Part shown: positions 1-7,849 of the stretch, in pieces
How the letters are laid out: each line of letters begins with the position of its first letter
Numbering within the stretch: position 1 is the stretch's first letter
Assembly (NCBI GenBank): GCA_964547135.1
Contig: CAZJMK010000001.1
Span: 124,001-188,000, forward strand
Length of the DNA: 64,000 nucleotides
Direction of reading: 5' to 3'
Source of the DNA: JAJXSS01 sp964547135
Lineage (GTDB): Bacteria > Planctomycetota > Phycisphaerae > Phycisphaerales > Phycisphaeraceae
The notes under the pieces: generated by a model
The model's database searches: none
Told to the model about the DNA's origin: nothing
The model's input: only the letters and a program-made list of their open reading frames with translations
Made by a program: the position numbers and the translations under genes

Positions 1-1
1 C

Positions 2-616
2 GGCGGATGCAACCTTTTCGGCAGCGATTTTTTGCTCGACCTGTACGATGACCCCGAATTCGCCCAAAAGTTTTTAGCCTTCTATGTGAAGGCGGCCATA
101 CTGCGTCGGCGTGCCTTCTGGGAATTGTGGAACAACAAAGATGTCGCCTGGAACGGCATGGCGGACGATTCGTGTGCGTTGATATCCCCGGAAGATTTTC
201 GCTCGCTGGTGCTGCCGCATCACCTGATGTTTTACAACAGCTTTGATGAGGAACCGCGGGCACGCAATGGTGTGCAGCGCCGGATGCATATGTGCGGCGA
301 TGCCACCCGACATTATGCGACCTTGGTGCGCCATGCCGGGGTGAAACACTTTGATACGGGGTTCCCGGTGGACTTTGGTTGGTTGCGGAAAGAGGTTGGA
401 TCGGAGGTGGAAATCATGGGCGGGCCGGAGGTGGCGATATTGCTCAATGGTTCGCCGACGCAGGTGTATGAGCGGACGCGCGACATTCTGCAAAGCGGCA
501 TCAAGGAAGGCGGACGATTTTTATTGCGCGATGGCAACAACCTTCCGCCCAATGTGCCCGATGCCAACCTGGAAGCGATGTACGCAGCGTGCCTGGAATT
601 CGGTCGGTATGAGTGA
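2..616 (+). CDS. URO-D family protein, C-terminal part
   Basis: The 5' end lies outside the window; the frame is open from base 2. The visible ~204 residues match the C-terminal half of the uroporphyrinogen decarboxylase (URO-D) fold, with the loop around MHMCGD, the strand IMGGPEVAILLNGSP and the late FLLRDGNNLPPNVP segment. The wider family holds the haem enzyme HemE and several corrinoid-dependent methyltransferases. Planctomycetes carry many URO-D paralogs of unknown substrate, and the missing N-terminus prevents assignment, so I do not call it hemE. The nearest TTG at base 32 is not a credible start because homology-like sequence continues upstream. Confidence 0.75.
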   Translation, partial: GGCNLFGSDFLLDLYDDPEFAQKFLAFYVKAAILRRRAFWELWNNKDVAWNGMADDSCALISPEDFRSLVLPHHLMFYNSFDEEPRARNGVQRRMHMCGDATRHYATLVRHAGVKHFDTGFPVDFGWLRKEVGSEVEIMGGPEVAILLNGSPTQVYERTRDILQSGIKEGGRFLLRDGNNLPPNVPDANLEAMYAACLEFGRYE

Positions 617-739
617 GGTTCAAAGAAAGAACTCAACACAGAGGTCACAGAGGGCACAGAGAAGCATTGAGAAAAACGATGGACAATTTTCAGGTGTACG
701 GCGAACTCAAAAATGCAGATAAATGAGGGCTTTGAAAAA

Positions 740-855
740 TCCCTCTCCCCATGGGAGAGGGTGGCCGAGTCCGCGAGGCCGGGTGAGGGCCGATGAAGAA
801 AAGGCCTTGAAATACGGTACGACCATACGCCGACGCAAAGCGTCCGCGCTAAACG
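740..855. repeat. Repeat E unit followed by repeat D unit
   Basis: Family E at 740-791 pairs CCCTCTCCCC with GGGAGAGGG and ends in GGGTGAGGGC. Family D at 832-855 is GACGCAAAGCGTCCGCGC, a short palindrome around GACGC/GCGTC. The 275-base gap between the URO-D gene and the convergent prenyl synthase holds no ORF of note. At 630-660 there is a run of CACAGAGG-like words that recurs near 29620-29700. Confidence 0.7.
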
Positions 856-891
856 ATGAGGTTGACAACCTGCCTTGGCAACAGGCTTAAT

Positions 892-1797
892 TCACCTGGA
901 CCGCACAGCCATGAAATTGCACAGGTCGCGCAGGTCGGCTGCTCGTTCACCCAGCGGCTCGATCGCCTGGAGTGCCTGTTGCTGCAAACGGGTGATTTCG
1001 CTGCGTGTCGCTTCAAGGCCGATCAGGGCGGGGTAGGTGAGTTTGCACTGGGCGACATCCTTGCCGGCGGTTTTGCCCAGTTGCTGCGTGCTCTGCGTGA
1101 CATCCAATAAATCATCGACCACCTGAAACATCAAACCAATTGCCGCAGCATAATCGCTGATGGCCTGCAATTGCGCCGCGGTGGTTTGCGGAGCAGCCAG
1201 CGCCCCCATGCGACAAGCACAGCGAATCAGCGCCCCGGTTTTGTTGTGATGAATCGTCTGCAAGCGCTGCAAGGGCGACCAGTCGGCTGGAAAATCGGGC
1301 AACGTGTCATACACCTGCCCCGCAATCATGTCATTGGTCGCCAGGGCAAGTTCACGCATGATGCTCACGGCTTTGTCCGCAGGCAGTTTCAACGCCAGCA
1401 GTTCAAAGGCCATGGTGTTGAGCAGGTCACCGGCCAATATGGCCATGGCATCGCTGGTGGCTTTGTGCAATGTGGGCCGACCACGACGAAGGTCATCATT
1501 GTCCATTGCGGGCAGATCGTCGTGAATGAGCGAAAAACAGTGAATCATTTCAATGGCGGCAGCCGGGGGAAGGGCATGATCGAGTGACCCGCCGAGGGCT
1601 TCACAGGCGCGCACCACCAAAATCGGTCGCAGACGTTTGCCCGGCCCCAGCAGCGAATACTCGGCAGCGCTGCGCAGGTTCATCGGCAAGGGTCGCTGCG
1701 TGATGTAACTTTGCATGAACGCTTCGACCGCCTGCGACGGCGCAAACATGCGGTCGAGGTCGAAGGTCGCAGCAGCATTGTTTTCAGGTTCAGTCAT
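892..1797 (-). CDS. Polyprenyl synthetase (FPP/GGPP synthase type)
   Basis: A 301-residue trans-isoprenyl diphosphate synthase that condenses isopentenyl diphosphate with an allylic diphosphate in the cytosol. The first aspartate-rich motif is at about residues 93-103 (DDLPAMDNDD), preceded by the GPGKRLRP substrate-binding segment at about 52. The second aspartate-rich motif is QVVDDLLD at about 224-231. The short insertion in the first motif and the length fit the bacterial IspA/CrtE class. Chain length (C15 or C20) cannot be settled here. It stands alone, with no dxs or carotenoid genes beside it. Confidence 0.92.
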   Translation of the reverse strand: MTEPENNAAATFDLDRMFAPSQAVEAFMQSYITQRPLPMNLRSAAEYSLLGPGKRLRPILVVRACEALGGSLDHALPPAAAIEMIHCFSLIHDDLPAMDNDDLRRGRPTLHKATSDAMAILAGDLLNTMAFELLALKLPADKAVSIMRELALATNDMIAGQVYDTLPDFPADWSPLQRLQTIHHNKTGALIRCACRMGALAAPQTTAAQLQAISDYAAAIGLMFQVVDDLLDVTQSTQQLGKTAGKDVAQCKLTYPALIGLEATRSEITRLQQQALQAIEPLGERAADLRDLCNFMAVRSR

Positions 1798-1890
1798 GAT
1801 GAGGGTGATCTAAAAAAAGCGATTGTGCGTGGTAACCAACTGGTGATATTACCGCAATTAGGATGTGCAGGCCCGGCAGGGTCACGGAGT

Positions 1891-2122
1891 GGTTGATCGG
1901 TTAATTGGTTAATTGGTTAATTGGTTAATTGGTTAATTGGACGAAATGGTACTTGTCTTTTCTGACCGATTAACCGATTAACGGATTAACCACATCTGAC
2001 GCCGAGGGCTTCAGCCCCGGATTGTTTCATTGCCTGCGCAGAATATCCGGCCCTGAAGGGCACGGCGTCAATCGCGGCGCTAACATCCGAATACGATTCC
2101 GTCACTCGACCACTCGGCCACT
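1891..2122. repeat. Composite intergenic repeat: J, A, C, F' modules
   Basis: This fills the 328-base gap between the prenyl synthase and the CorC-like gene. A J foldback at 1891-1992 has left arm GGTTAATT repeated five times and a right arm of GATTAACCGATTAACGG words, around a core ending in CTTTTCTGACC. It is followed by a family A unit (1998-2069), a family C half (2070-2085) and an F-type tail with CACTCGACCACTCGGCCAC (2103-2122). No protein-coding signal is seen. Confidence 0.75.
1998..2069 (+). repeat. Family A four-hairpin unit, copy 1
   Basis: Reading along the plus strand: outer arm GACGCCG, hairpin GGGCT-TC-AGCCC, inner arm CGGAT, a loop of about 24 bases, inner arm ATCCG, hairpin GCCCT-GA-AGGGC, outer arm CGGCGTC. 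The outer and inner arms pair with each other, so the single strand can form a cloverleaf of four stems. It lies between two tandem minus-strand genes. Confidence 0.8.
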
Positions 2123-2125
2123 TTA

Positions 2126-3499
2126 TCAACCCATATACCCCACATGCGGGGCAGCGGCAGCGTCGGCATTGGCAATGAGCACCTCCAGCGGGGCGCCGCT
2201 CACATCCAGCAGCACTTCCGCCACCTTATGCCGACGAACTTTGCGTATGATCATGCTCACGTTGTCCGTGCGTAACGTGTCACCGCCTTTGGGCCGCCGC
2301 CCCAGGGCTTTGATCACCCAATCGTTGACCGTGGTTTCCGCTGCAAGCTCACGCGCCAGGTCAGGTTGATTGACCAATTCGCGTAACCGCCCCAGGGTTG
2401 CCCCGCCGCCGACCACCCACTGTCTGCCCGATGGAATGATCTGTCTTGGTAACCGATCGAACTCATCCTGAATATCGCCGACCAATTCTTCGAAGATGTC
2501 TTCCTGCGTGATCAGGCCGACGATCAGTCCGCCGACTTCGGTGACCATGGCCAGGTGCACATGTTCGCCGACCATTTGTCGCAGGGCTTCGGACACGGGC
2601 ATGTCGGCGGTCAGCCGAATGAGCGGCCGGGTGATTTCACGCAGGTGCGGATTTTTCGGGTGCGTTTTGGCCAGAAAAATCATTTCCTTGAAATTGACGT
2701 AACCGATGATCGCCTGCGGATCGCCCTTGCGTTCGGTCACCGGGAATCGTGTATGCAAATCCAGGTGGGCGGCGATCAGGCTTTCGGTGAGTGGCGCATC
2801 GACGTGCATGGTGACGATGTCGGCAGCCGGCAGCATGATGTCGCGCACCTTCATGGTCGATAAGCGTGAGGCTTGCAGAATGATGTGTTCCTGCTGCATG
2901 CCGATGATTTTGCCCGCCCGCATCATGTTCACCTGGGCGCGCAGTTCGTTGATGTGCATCTGCGCATCGGGCATGGCCGGGGGCATTACTTTTTCCGTCC
3001 AACCCACCGCCAGCTTGGTGATGAATTCGAAAAACCAGACCACCGGGTACGCCATCATTCCGAAAATCCGCATCATCGGCGACAGCAGCAGACACACCCG
3101 CTCGGCATTTTTGATGGCAAACGATTTGGGGATCAGTTCACCGACGATGATCGACACCGCTGCCAGGGGAATGACAAACAGCGCCAGGGCGATGAAATCC
3201 GCCAACCCTTGGTTGATGCCCAGCCAGCGTGCCACCTGCGGCGCCAGTTTTTCATCGACACTGGCCCCGCCGACGGCTGCGGCAATGGCGCCAAAAAAGG
3301 TGATGCCCAGTTGCACCACCGCCAGGCTGGCCTCCATGTGCTCCTTCATGTACACCGCCGACCGCGCACCGCGCTGCTTGCTCTGCTCCAGCGAGCGAAG
3401 CCGTTCGGGGCGAGCGGAGGCCAGGGCCAGTTCATAGGCTGCAAAAACCGCGTTGAGCAACACCATCAGAAGGATGATCACTATTTCATAAAGGTCCAT
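2126..3499 (-). CDS. CNNM/CorC-HlyC family membrane protein with CBS pair
   Basis: A 457-residue inner-membrane protein. Residues 1-185 form the DUF21/CNNM transmembrane domain: a first helix at about 6-26, then hydrophobic stretches near 62-80, 100-125 and 140-160. A tandem CBS pair follows at about 215-335, with MKVRDIMLPAADIV as its entry. A CorC_HlyC FAD-like C-terminal domain runs from about 350 to 440. Family members act in Mg2+/Co2+ efflux or ion homeostasis. The start ATG faces the arfB gene across a very short divergent region. Confidence 0.9.
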   Translation of the reverse strand: MDLYEIVIILLMVLLNAVFAAYELALASARPERLRSLEQSKQRGARSAVYMKEHMEASLAVVQLGITFFGAIAAAVGGASVDEKLAPQVARWLGINQGLADFIALALFVIPLAAVSIIVGELIPKSFAIKNAERVCLLLSPMMRIFGMMAYPVVWFFEFITKLAVGWTEKVMPPAMPDAQMHINELRAQVNMMRAGKIIGMQQEHIILQASRLSTMKVRDIMLPAADIVTMHVDAPLTESLIAAHLDLHTRFPVTERKGDPQAIIGYVNFKEMIFLAKTHPKNPHLREITRPLIRLTADMPVSEALRQMVGEHVHLAMVTEVGGLIVGLITQEDIFEELVGDIQDEFDRLPRQIIPSGRQWVVGGGATLGRLRELVNQPDLARELAAETTVNDWVIKALGRRPKGGDTLRTDNVSMIIRKVRRHKVAEVLLDVSGAPLEVLIANADAAAAPHVGYMG

Positions 3500-3581
3500 G
3501 ACCTGTTCATTTGTAGCAGAAATAAACCGCTTCGTCAGACCCGGGTTGGAAAAATTAACATCAGCTTGTCACAATGGTTTT

Positions 3582-4025
3582 GTGCAAACCCCTGAATCAA
3601 CCACCTCCCTGCAGGTCGCTCCCGGTAAATCGCTGCCGCTTTCCGCCCTGCAATTCACCTTCGCCCGCTCCGGCGGTCCGGGTGGTCAAAACGTCAACAA
3701 ACTCAACACCCGTGCCACGCTCACCGTCAGCTTCGAAGACCTGGCCGCCGTGTTACCCCCCTGGGCCGTCGACCGACTGCCGCTGGTGGCCGGGGCCTAC
3801 ATGATCACAACCGGCCTGCAAATCAGCAGTGATGAATCGCGCAGTCAACACGCCAACAAACAAGCCTGCCTCGACAAGCTGCGTCAGGTGCTTTTGCAGG
3901 CCCTGCACCGCCCCAAGGTCCGTCGCAAGACCACACCCAGCTTCGGCTCCGTGCAACGCCGACTGCAATCCAAAAAAATGCACAGTCAGCGCAAAGCCGA
4001 TCGCCGACGTGATGATCTGGCGTGA
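3582..4025 (+). CDS. arfB: Peptidyl-tRNA hydrolase ArfB-like ribosome rescue factor
   Basis: This encodes a stand-alone class I release-factor domain with the catalytic GGQ loop in FARSGGPGGQNVNK and a Lys/Arg-rich C-terminal tail (RKTTPSFGSVQRR onward). Such a tail enters the empty mRNA channel in ArfB/YaeJ proteins. It lacks the codon-recognition domain of RF1/RF2. I chose the GTG at 3582, giving 147 residues. The longer frame starting at 3498 would overlap the divergent CorC-type gene and leave no promoter space. No clear Shine-Dalgarno sequence precedes either start. It converges on prfA across a family A repeat array. Confidence 0.85.
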   Translation: MQTPESTTSLQVAPGKSLPLSALQFTFARSGGPGGQNVNKLNTRATLTVSFEDLAAVLPPWAVDRLPLVAGAYMITTGLQISSDESRSQHANKQACLDKLRQVLLQALHRPKVRRKTTPSFGSVQRRLQSKKMHSQRKADRRRDDLA

Positions 4026-4041
4026 GTGATTGGGGCATTGC

Positions 4042-4324
4042 GACGCCGAGGGCTTTAGCCCCGGATGTGTTTTTGATGACGCCGAGGGCTTTAGCCCCGG
4101 ATGTGTTTTNNNNNNNNNNNNNNNNNNNNNNNNNNNNNNNNNNNNNNNNNNNNNNNNNNNNNNNNNNNNNNNNNNNNNNNNNNNNNNNNNNNNNNNNNNN
4201 NNNNNNNNNTTTTGATGACGCCGAGGGCTTTAGCCCCGGATGTGTTTTTGATGACGCCGAGGGCTTTAGCCCCGGATAGTTTCAATGTCTGCGCAGAACA
4301 TCCGGCCCTGAAGGGCTCGGCGTC
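4042..4324 (+). repeat. Family A tandem array, interrupted by assembly gap
   Basis: The left half of a family A unit (GACGCCGAGGGCTTTAGCC and CCGGAT) plus spacer TGTGTTTTTGAT repeats at 4042, 4078, [gap], 4217 and 4253, a period of 36 bases. The array closes with one complete right half (ATCCGGCCCTGAAGGGC...CGGCGTC) ending at 4324. The right half has CTCGG where other copies have CACGG. Spacers are identical, so this is a minisatellite and not a CRISPR. A family D unit follows at 4332-4356. It lies between the convergent arfB and prfA. Confidence 0.85.
4110..4209. other. Assembly gap of 100 N
   Basis: Exactly 100 N bases sit inside the family A tandem array. A round 100 normally marks a gap of unknown size, so the true number of 36-base repeats is not known. 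The flanking repeats on both sides are identical, which explains why assembly failed. Confidence 0.97.
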
Positions 4325-4372
4325 AAGTGCACCGACGCAAAGCGTCCGCGCTAAACAAATGCAAAATCGTCA

Positions 4373-5461
4373 TCACGCCATTCCCGCCAACCGTTGCGCA
4401 ATGTCGCGTTCCACCAAGGCCGCCAACAGTTCATCCAACTGCCCGGCCAATACCTGATGCAGGTTGAACGATTGCTGTTCCAACCGATGATCAACGACGA
4501 TCGATTCCTTGTAGCGATACGTGCGAATGCGTTCCGAACGATCACCCGAACCAATCATGCGTGACCGATCCGCCGCCCGCTGGGCATCCTTCTGCCGCTG
4601 GTAATGGTCAAACACCCGTGCCCGCAGCAACTGCCAGGCACGCTGTCGATTCTGTTGCTGGCTTTTGGATTCCTGCATACGTACTTCGATGCCGGTGGGC
4701 AGGTGCACCATTTTCACAGCCGTGGCCACCTTGTTCACGTTCTGCCCGCCCGGCCCTTGTGCGGTGGTGATGTCCATTTTCACGTCGCTTTCCGGAATGT
4801 CGATGTGTACCTTTTCCGGTTCGGGAAGCACTGCCACGGTGGCTGTTGAGGTGTGAATGCGCCCCTGTGCTTCCGTGGCCGGCACACGCTTGACACAATG
4901 CACCCCGCCTTCGTAACCAAGCCCCTGCCAAACCCCCGGACCGCTGACCTGAGCTGTCATCGAACGAATACCCCCGACATCGCCGGCGGACAATTCCAGC
5001 AGCGTGAAAACCCACGCATGGGCAGCGGCAAAACGCTGGTACATGGCCAGTAAATCCCCCGCCCACAACCCGGCTTCGTCGCCGCCGGTCCCGGCGCGAA
5101 TTTCCAGAATCACCGACCCGATGGCGCGGTCTTCCGCAGTGACCAGTTCGCGCGTCAGGTGTTGCACAATGCCCTGCACCTGCTCCCGCAAGGCTGGTAA
5201 CTCCTCGTTGGCCAGGGCGGTCAAATCTTTGTCGGTATTTTCGGTGATCAGCGTTTCATGCGCGGTGATCTGTTTTTCCAAATCCAGCCATTGGCGATAC
5301 CGCGTCACCATCGGCGCCAGCGTGGCCTGCTGCACGGAATAATCGCGCAATCGCTGCGGGTCCGCCAGCGTGGCCGGGTCACTCAATCGACCTTCCAACT
5401 CGGCCAGCTTCACCGCCAGGGCTTCCAAGCGCAGGCGCAATTTGTGTTCCAGGTCGGTCAT
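4373..5461 (-). CDS. prfA: Peptide chain release factor 1
   Basis: A 362-residue class I release factor that reads UAA and UAG and triggers peptidyl-tRNA hydrolysis. The tripeptide PAT in CVKRVPATEAQGR (about residue 190) marks RF1 rather than RF2. The GGQ loop is in AQGPGGQNVNKV at about 235. The following segment KMVHLPTGIEV and the ESKSQQQNR helix are typical, and length is normal for the family. It lies downstream of rpmE on the same strand, separated by a probable terminator. The methylase gene prmC, often next to prfA, is absent here. Confidence 0.97.
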   Translation of the reverse strand: MTDLEHKLRLRLEALAVKLAELEGRLSDPATLADPQRLRDYSVQQATLAPMVTRYRQWLDLEKQITAHETLITENTDKDLTALANEELPALREQVQGIVQHLTRELVTAEDRAIGSVILEIRAGTGGDEAGLWAGDLLAMYQRFAAAHAWVFTLLELSAGDVGGIRSMTAQVSGPGVWQGLGYEGGVHCVKRVPATEAQGRIHTSTATVAVLPEPEKVHIDIPESDVKMDITTAQGPGGQNVNKVATAVKMVHLPTGIEVRMQESKSQQQNRQRAWQLLRARVFDHYQRQKDAQRAADRSRMIGSGDRSERIRTYRYKESIVVDHRLEQQSFNLHQVLAGQLDELLAALVERDIAQRLAGMA

Positions 5462-5502
5462 CAGTGCGTACTTTGGTGGGTGATGGTTGGCAACGGGCGC
5501 AT

Positions 5503-5537
5503 GAAAAACCGCAGCACCGGGTCAGGTGGCTGCGGTT
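5503..5537 (-). terminator. Rho-independent terminator downstream of rpmE
   Basis: Read on the minus strand, AACCGCAG-C-CACC, loop TGACCC, GGTG-CTGCGGTT is followed at once by a T run (TTTTC). It lies 20 bases after the rpmE stop and 42 bases before the prfA start. It would end or attenuate the rpmE message before prfA. Confidence 0.65.
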
Positions 5538-5557
5538 GGGTTGTTTCAGCGGTGAAA

Positions 5558-5791
5558 CTAAGCCTTGGTTTTGCTGCCGCCCTTGAAGTACGAGCCGCCG
5601 GCGAACTTCTTCTGGAAGCGTTCGACTCGGCCCAGGGTATCGACAAACTTCTGTTTGCCGGTGAAGAACGGGTGGCACGAGGAGCAAATGTCCACGTGCA
5701 TTTCAGGTCGTGTGCTGCGGGTGACAAAGGTCGTGCCGCAGGCACAGGTCACTTTGCAATTGACGTAATCCGAGTGAATGTCTTCGCGCAT
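5558..5791 (-). CDS. rpmE: 50S ribosomal protein L31
   Basis: A 77-residue L31 beginning MREDIHSDYVNCKVTCACG. The zinc-type cysteines are at CACG (about 16-18) and CSSCH (about 36-39), followed by the family signature HPFFTGKQKFVDTLGRVERF. An internal start is chosen because AGGGAG lies a few bases upstream of ATG at 5791; the open frame extends further upstream only through repeat sequence. The protein sits on the large subunit and contacts the small subunit across a bridge. The gene is upstream of prfA, an arrangement common in bacteria. Confidence 0.95.
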   Translation of the reverse strand: MREDIHSDYVNCKVTCACGTTFVTRSTRPEMHVDICSSCHPFFTGKQKFVDTLGRVERFQKKFAGGSYFKGGSKTKA

Positions 5792-5885
5792 GGCTTGGCT
5801 CCCTGCAAATCGATCCGTTGAGTCGAGCCGAACATTATAACATCGGTCGCCGGAGGTACAAATGATGAAGTCGCTTTGTTCAAAA

Positions 5886-5923
5886 CCAAGCCAAGGACGA
5901 GGCCGACAGGCCGAGGACTTGGG
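5886..5923. repeat. Family H inverted repeat
   Basis: CCAAGGACGAGGCC, spacer GACA, GGCCGAGGACTTGG form an imperfect palindrome. Other copies are near 35748, 41479, 44562 and 56697. Downstream, to 6040, are further small inverted words around CACGCCTGAA/TTCAGGCGTG. No gene is seen between rpmE and the methyltransferase gene. Confidence 0.65.
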
Positions 5924-6042
5924 TATCGTTTGGTCAAGGAACCAAACCACGCCTGAATTTGTCGCGGACGCCAAGTTCAGGCGTGGCGAAGCATCGTCAA
6001 TATCAGGCGTGGTCAATCATCGTGAAGTACTGGTGTGGTCAA

Positions 6043-6702
6043 TCAACGAGTGCGCTTACGGCGGGGTTGGTGGCCGGGGAGATGGGCGGCGTAATCATGG
6101 CGAAGGTGTTGACAGTGATACACGCCGCCGGGCGGGACGTTGCGCACCACCAGATCAAAATGCACTCGCTCAAACAATCGGCGGTACATCGGCATGTAAA
6201 TGTAGGGCATGACCGTCAGCTGTGAAAACCAGCCTTGCGGTGCAAGCTTGTCAAAGGTTTCGAGCACCACTTGATTGATCGGTCGGGGCAGGCTGGGCGT
6301 GGGTAAACCGTTGAGTAGTAGATCAATTTGCGTGATGCCATGCTCGGCCAGTACAGCGGGCAGGTTGCTCACATCGGCACAGAGCACCTGCGCCCGCGGG
6401 CAGCTCTGCTGCGCACAGCGTGCCAAGTCGGGGTCGATTTCGATGGCCAACAAGCGTGTGTTCGGGTGCATACGACGACAGACCTCGGCTGTGACAGGCC
6501 CGGTGCCTGCGCCCAGTTCGATGATGGTTTGCGGACGCGACCGATCGACATGTCGGCAGATCGCAGCGGCCAAGGGACGACTCGATGGGGCCACACTGGC
6601 GACACGCACGCCTTGCTGCAAAAACTTGCGCAAAAACAAAAGCGATGGGTTGATGGGTTTGCTGCGACGGTGGCGACGAACGGGGGTGCGCAAAGGTGAC
6701 AT
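6043..6702 (-). CDS. SAM methyltransferase, phospholipid N-methyltransferase-like
   Basis: A 219-residue class I methyltransferase. After a basic N-terminus comes FLRKFLQQGVRVASVAPSS, the segment seen before the SAM site in the PmtA-type phosphatidylethanolamine N-methyltransferase family. Motif I is IIELGAGTGPVT at about 61-72, followed by the acidic strand LLAIEIDPD at about 85-93. If the relation holds, it methylates an aminolipid headgroup at the membrane. rRNA dimethyladenosine methylases share this SAM loop, so the substrate is uncertain. It stands alone on its strand. Confidence 0.65.
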   Translation of the reverse strand: MSPLRTPVRRHRRSKPINPSLLFLRKFLQQGVRVASVAPSSRPLAAAICRHVDRSRPQTIIELGAGTGPVTAEVCRRMHPNTRLLAIEIDPDLARCAQQSCPRAQVLCADVSNLPAVLAEHGITQIDLLLNGLPTPSLPRPINQVVLETFDKLAPQGWFSQLTVMPYIYMPMYRRLFERVHFDLVVRNVPPGGVYHCQHLRHDYAAHLPGHQPRRKRTR

Positions 6703-7015
6703 GCAAGGCCCTCATCAGGGTTTGGTTGCCAACCGGTTATCCAATCGTGAAACGAGCATGTTCGCAAAAGCCATCACTATTGTGACAAAAGCATTGTGGC
6801 GACGAAAGCCCGGTTGGTTATGAATCGGTTAGTTTCGGTTCATACGCTGCGCGTGATGGATGAGTTCGAGTCAGAGCCGCGAGTGGTAACGAGCGGTGTC
6901 TTTGAATAACCACTCGCTTCCGCTCGTGGCTCTGAGCATTACCAGTGTCCGTTCGCGGCTCTGAGCATCTCTGGCTGTGTGCCCTCGGTGTCAAAAATTG
7001 CTTCAGCCGACATCG
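6703..7015. other. Intergenic region with family I foldback
   Basis: No coding signal is seen in these 313 bases. From 6868 to 6966 is a family I foldback: GAGCCGCGAGTGG faces CCACTCGCTTCCGCTCGTGGCTC around TTTGAATAA, and a second right arm GTTCGCGGCTCTGAGC follows. The flanks look unstructured. Confidence 0.6.
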
Positions 7016-7717
7016 TTACGCATTTTTGCGCAGAATGAACAGGTAATTGAACCCGCGCAGAAAAAAGTTTTCCTTTTCCGCAGCCTGATGGTAATTGCCC
7101 ATGTCCAGCGTTTTGTTGTGACGGGTGACGCTGATGATGTCCACCGGTGAAAAACGCTGGCGCAAACGGGCGAACAATTCAAAACCGATCGGGTAAAACT
7201 TTTGCGGGTGAACGTATGAATCGCTGACGTAGAGGGCCATGTGTCGGTTGGGTTTGAGCACCCGCTTGATTTCGTCAAACACCTGTTCCATCGCCTGGTA
7301 ATACGCAGGTTCCGCGGCATCGAGCTTGCCCAGACAGCGCGGGTCATCGCTGTACTTGATATGCGTCGAATAAGGCGGATCGATGAACACAAAATCAACC
7401 TTACCCGTCAGTTCGGGGGGCAGCTTGCGGGCATCGACGCGGAAAATATCCTTGCGCGTTGGTTGCAGGTCATAGCCCAAAGCACGACGGTTCAGGTCAC
7501 GGGCGACATCGAGGGTGGTGCCGCTGCCGGCACAGGGGTCGATGACCAGGTCGCCGGGTTTGGTGTATCGCTGAAGCAGGTTCCAAATCAGGTAACTGGG
7601 GGTGACGCCTGCGTAATTGGGATCGCCCTGGGTTTTGCTGCCATAGCTTTGCGAGGGGTAGTCCCACAAGGTGGTGGTCTGCAAACGCAGGGGCGGTTTT
7701 TTGTACACACGGTTCAT
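7016..7717 (-). CDS. DNA methyltransferase-like protein (N6/N4 amino type)
   Basis: A 233-residue protein. The SAM-binding motif DPCAGSGTT is at about residues 60-68 and the catalytic DPPY is at about 112-115. The sequence ahead of motif I (GVTPSYLIWNLLQRYTKPGDLVIDP) resembles the final block of beta-class N4/N6 methylases, yet here the DPPY follows it. The order is therefore I then IV. No target-recognition domain of normal size is visible. No restriction endonuclease gene adjoins it, so it is an orphan. A role in DNA modification is inferred; an RNA substrate cannot be excluded. Confidence 0.7.
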   Translation of the reverse strand: MNRVYKKPPLRLQTTTLWDYPSQSYGSKTQGDPNYAGVTPSYLIWNLLQRYTKPGDLVIDPCAGSGTTLDVARDLNRRALGYDLQPTRKDIFRVDARKLPPELTGKVDFVFIDPPYSTHIKYSDDPRCLGKLDAAEPAYYQAMEQVFDEIKRVLKPNRHMALYVSDSYVHPQKFYPIGFELFARLRQRFSPVDIISVTRHNKTLDMGNYHQAAEKENFFLRGFNYLFILRKNA

Positions 7718-7849
7718 GATTGGCGACCTGGGTATTGATAAATCTCAAAGAATTTACCACAGAGACGCATGGAGTTAGGGGCTTGGAGCTGGGAAGATGA
7801 TTCCGCCAAGCTCCAAACTACGAGCACCTGGCGCCTTTGCTCTTGCCGT

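Noticed and set aside
3498..3581. Longer N-terminus for ArfB from ATG 3498
   Set aside because: It overlaps the divergent CorC-type gene start and adds residues unlike the family.
4022..4279. Plus-strand frame encoding repeated TPRALAPD
   Set aside because: It is translation of the A array and the N gap, with no start signal.
4042..4324. 36-base periodic array resembling a CRISPR
   Set aside because: All spacers are identical (TGTGTTTTTGAT) and no cas gene is nearby; it is a minisatellite of half A units.
7016..7717. Restriction-modification system around the methyltransferase
   Set aside because: No endonuclease or specificity gene is on either side.
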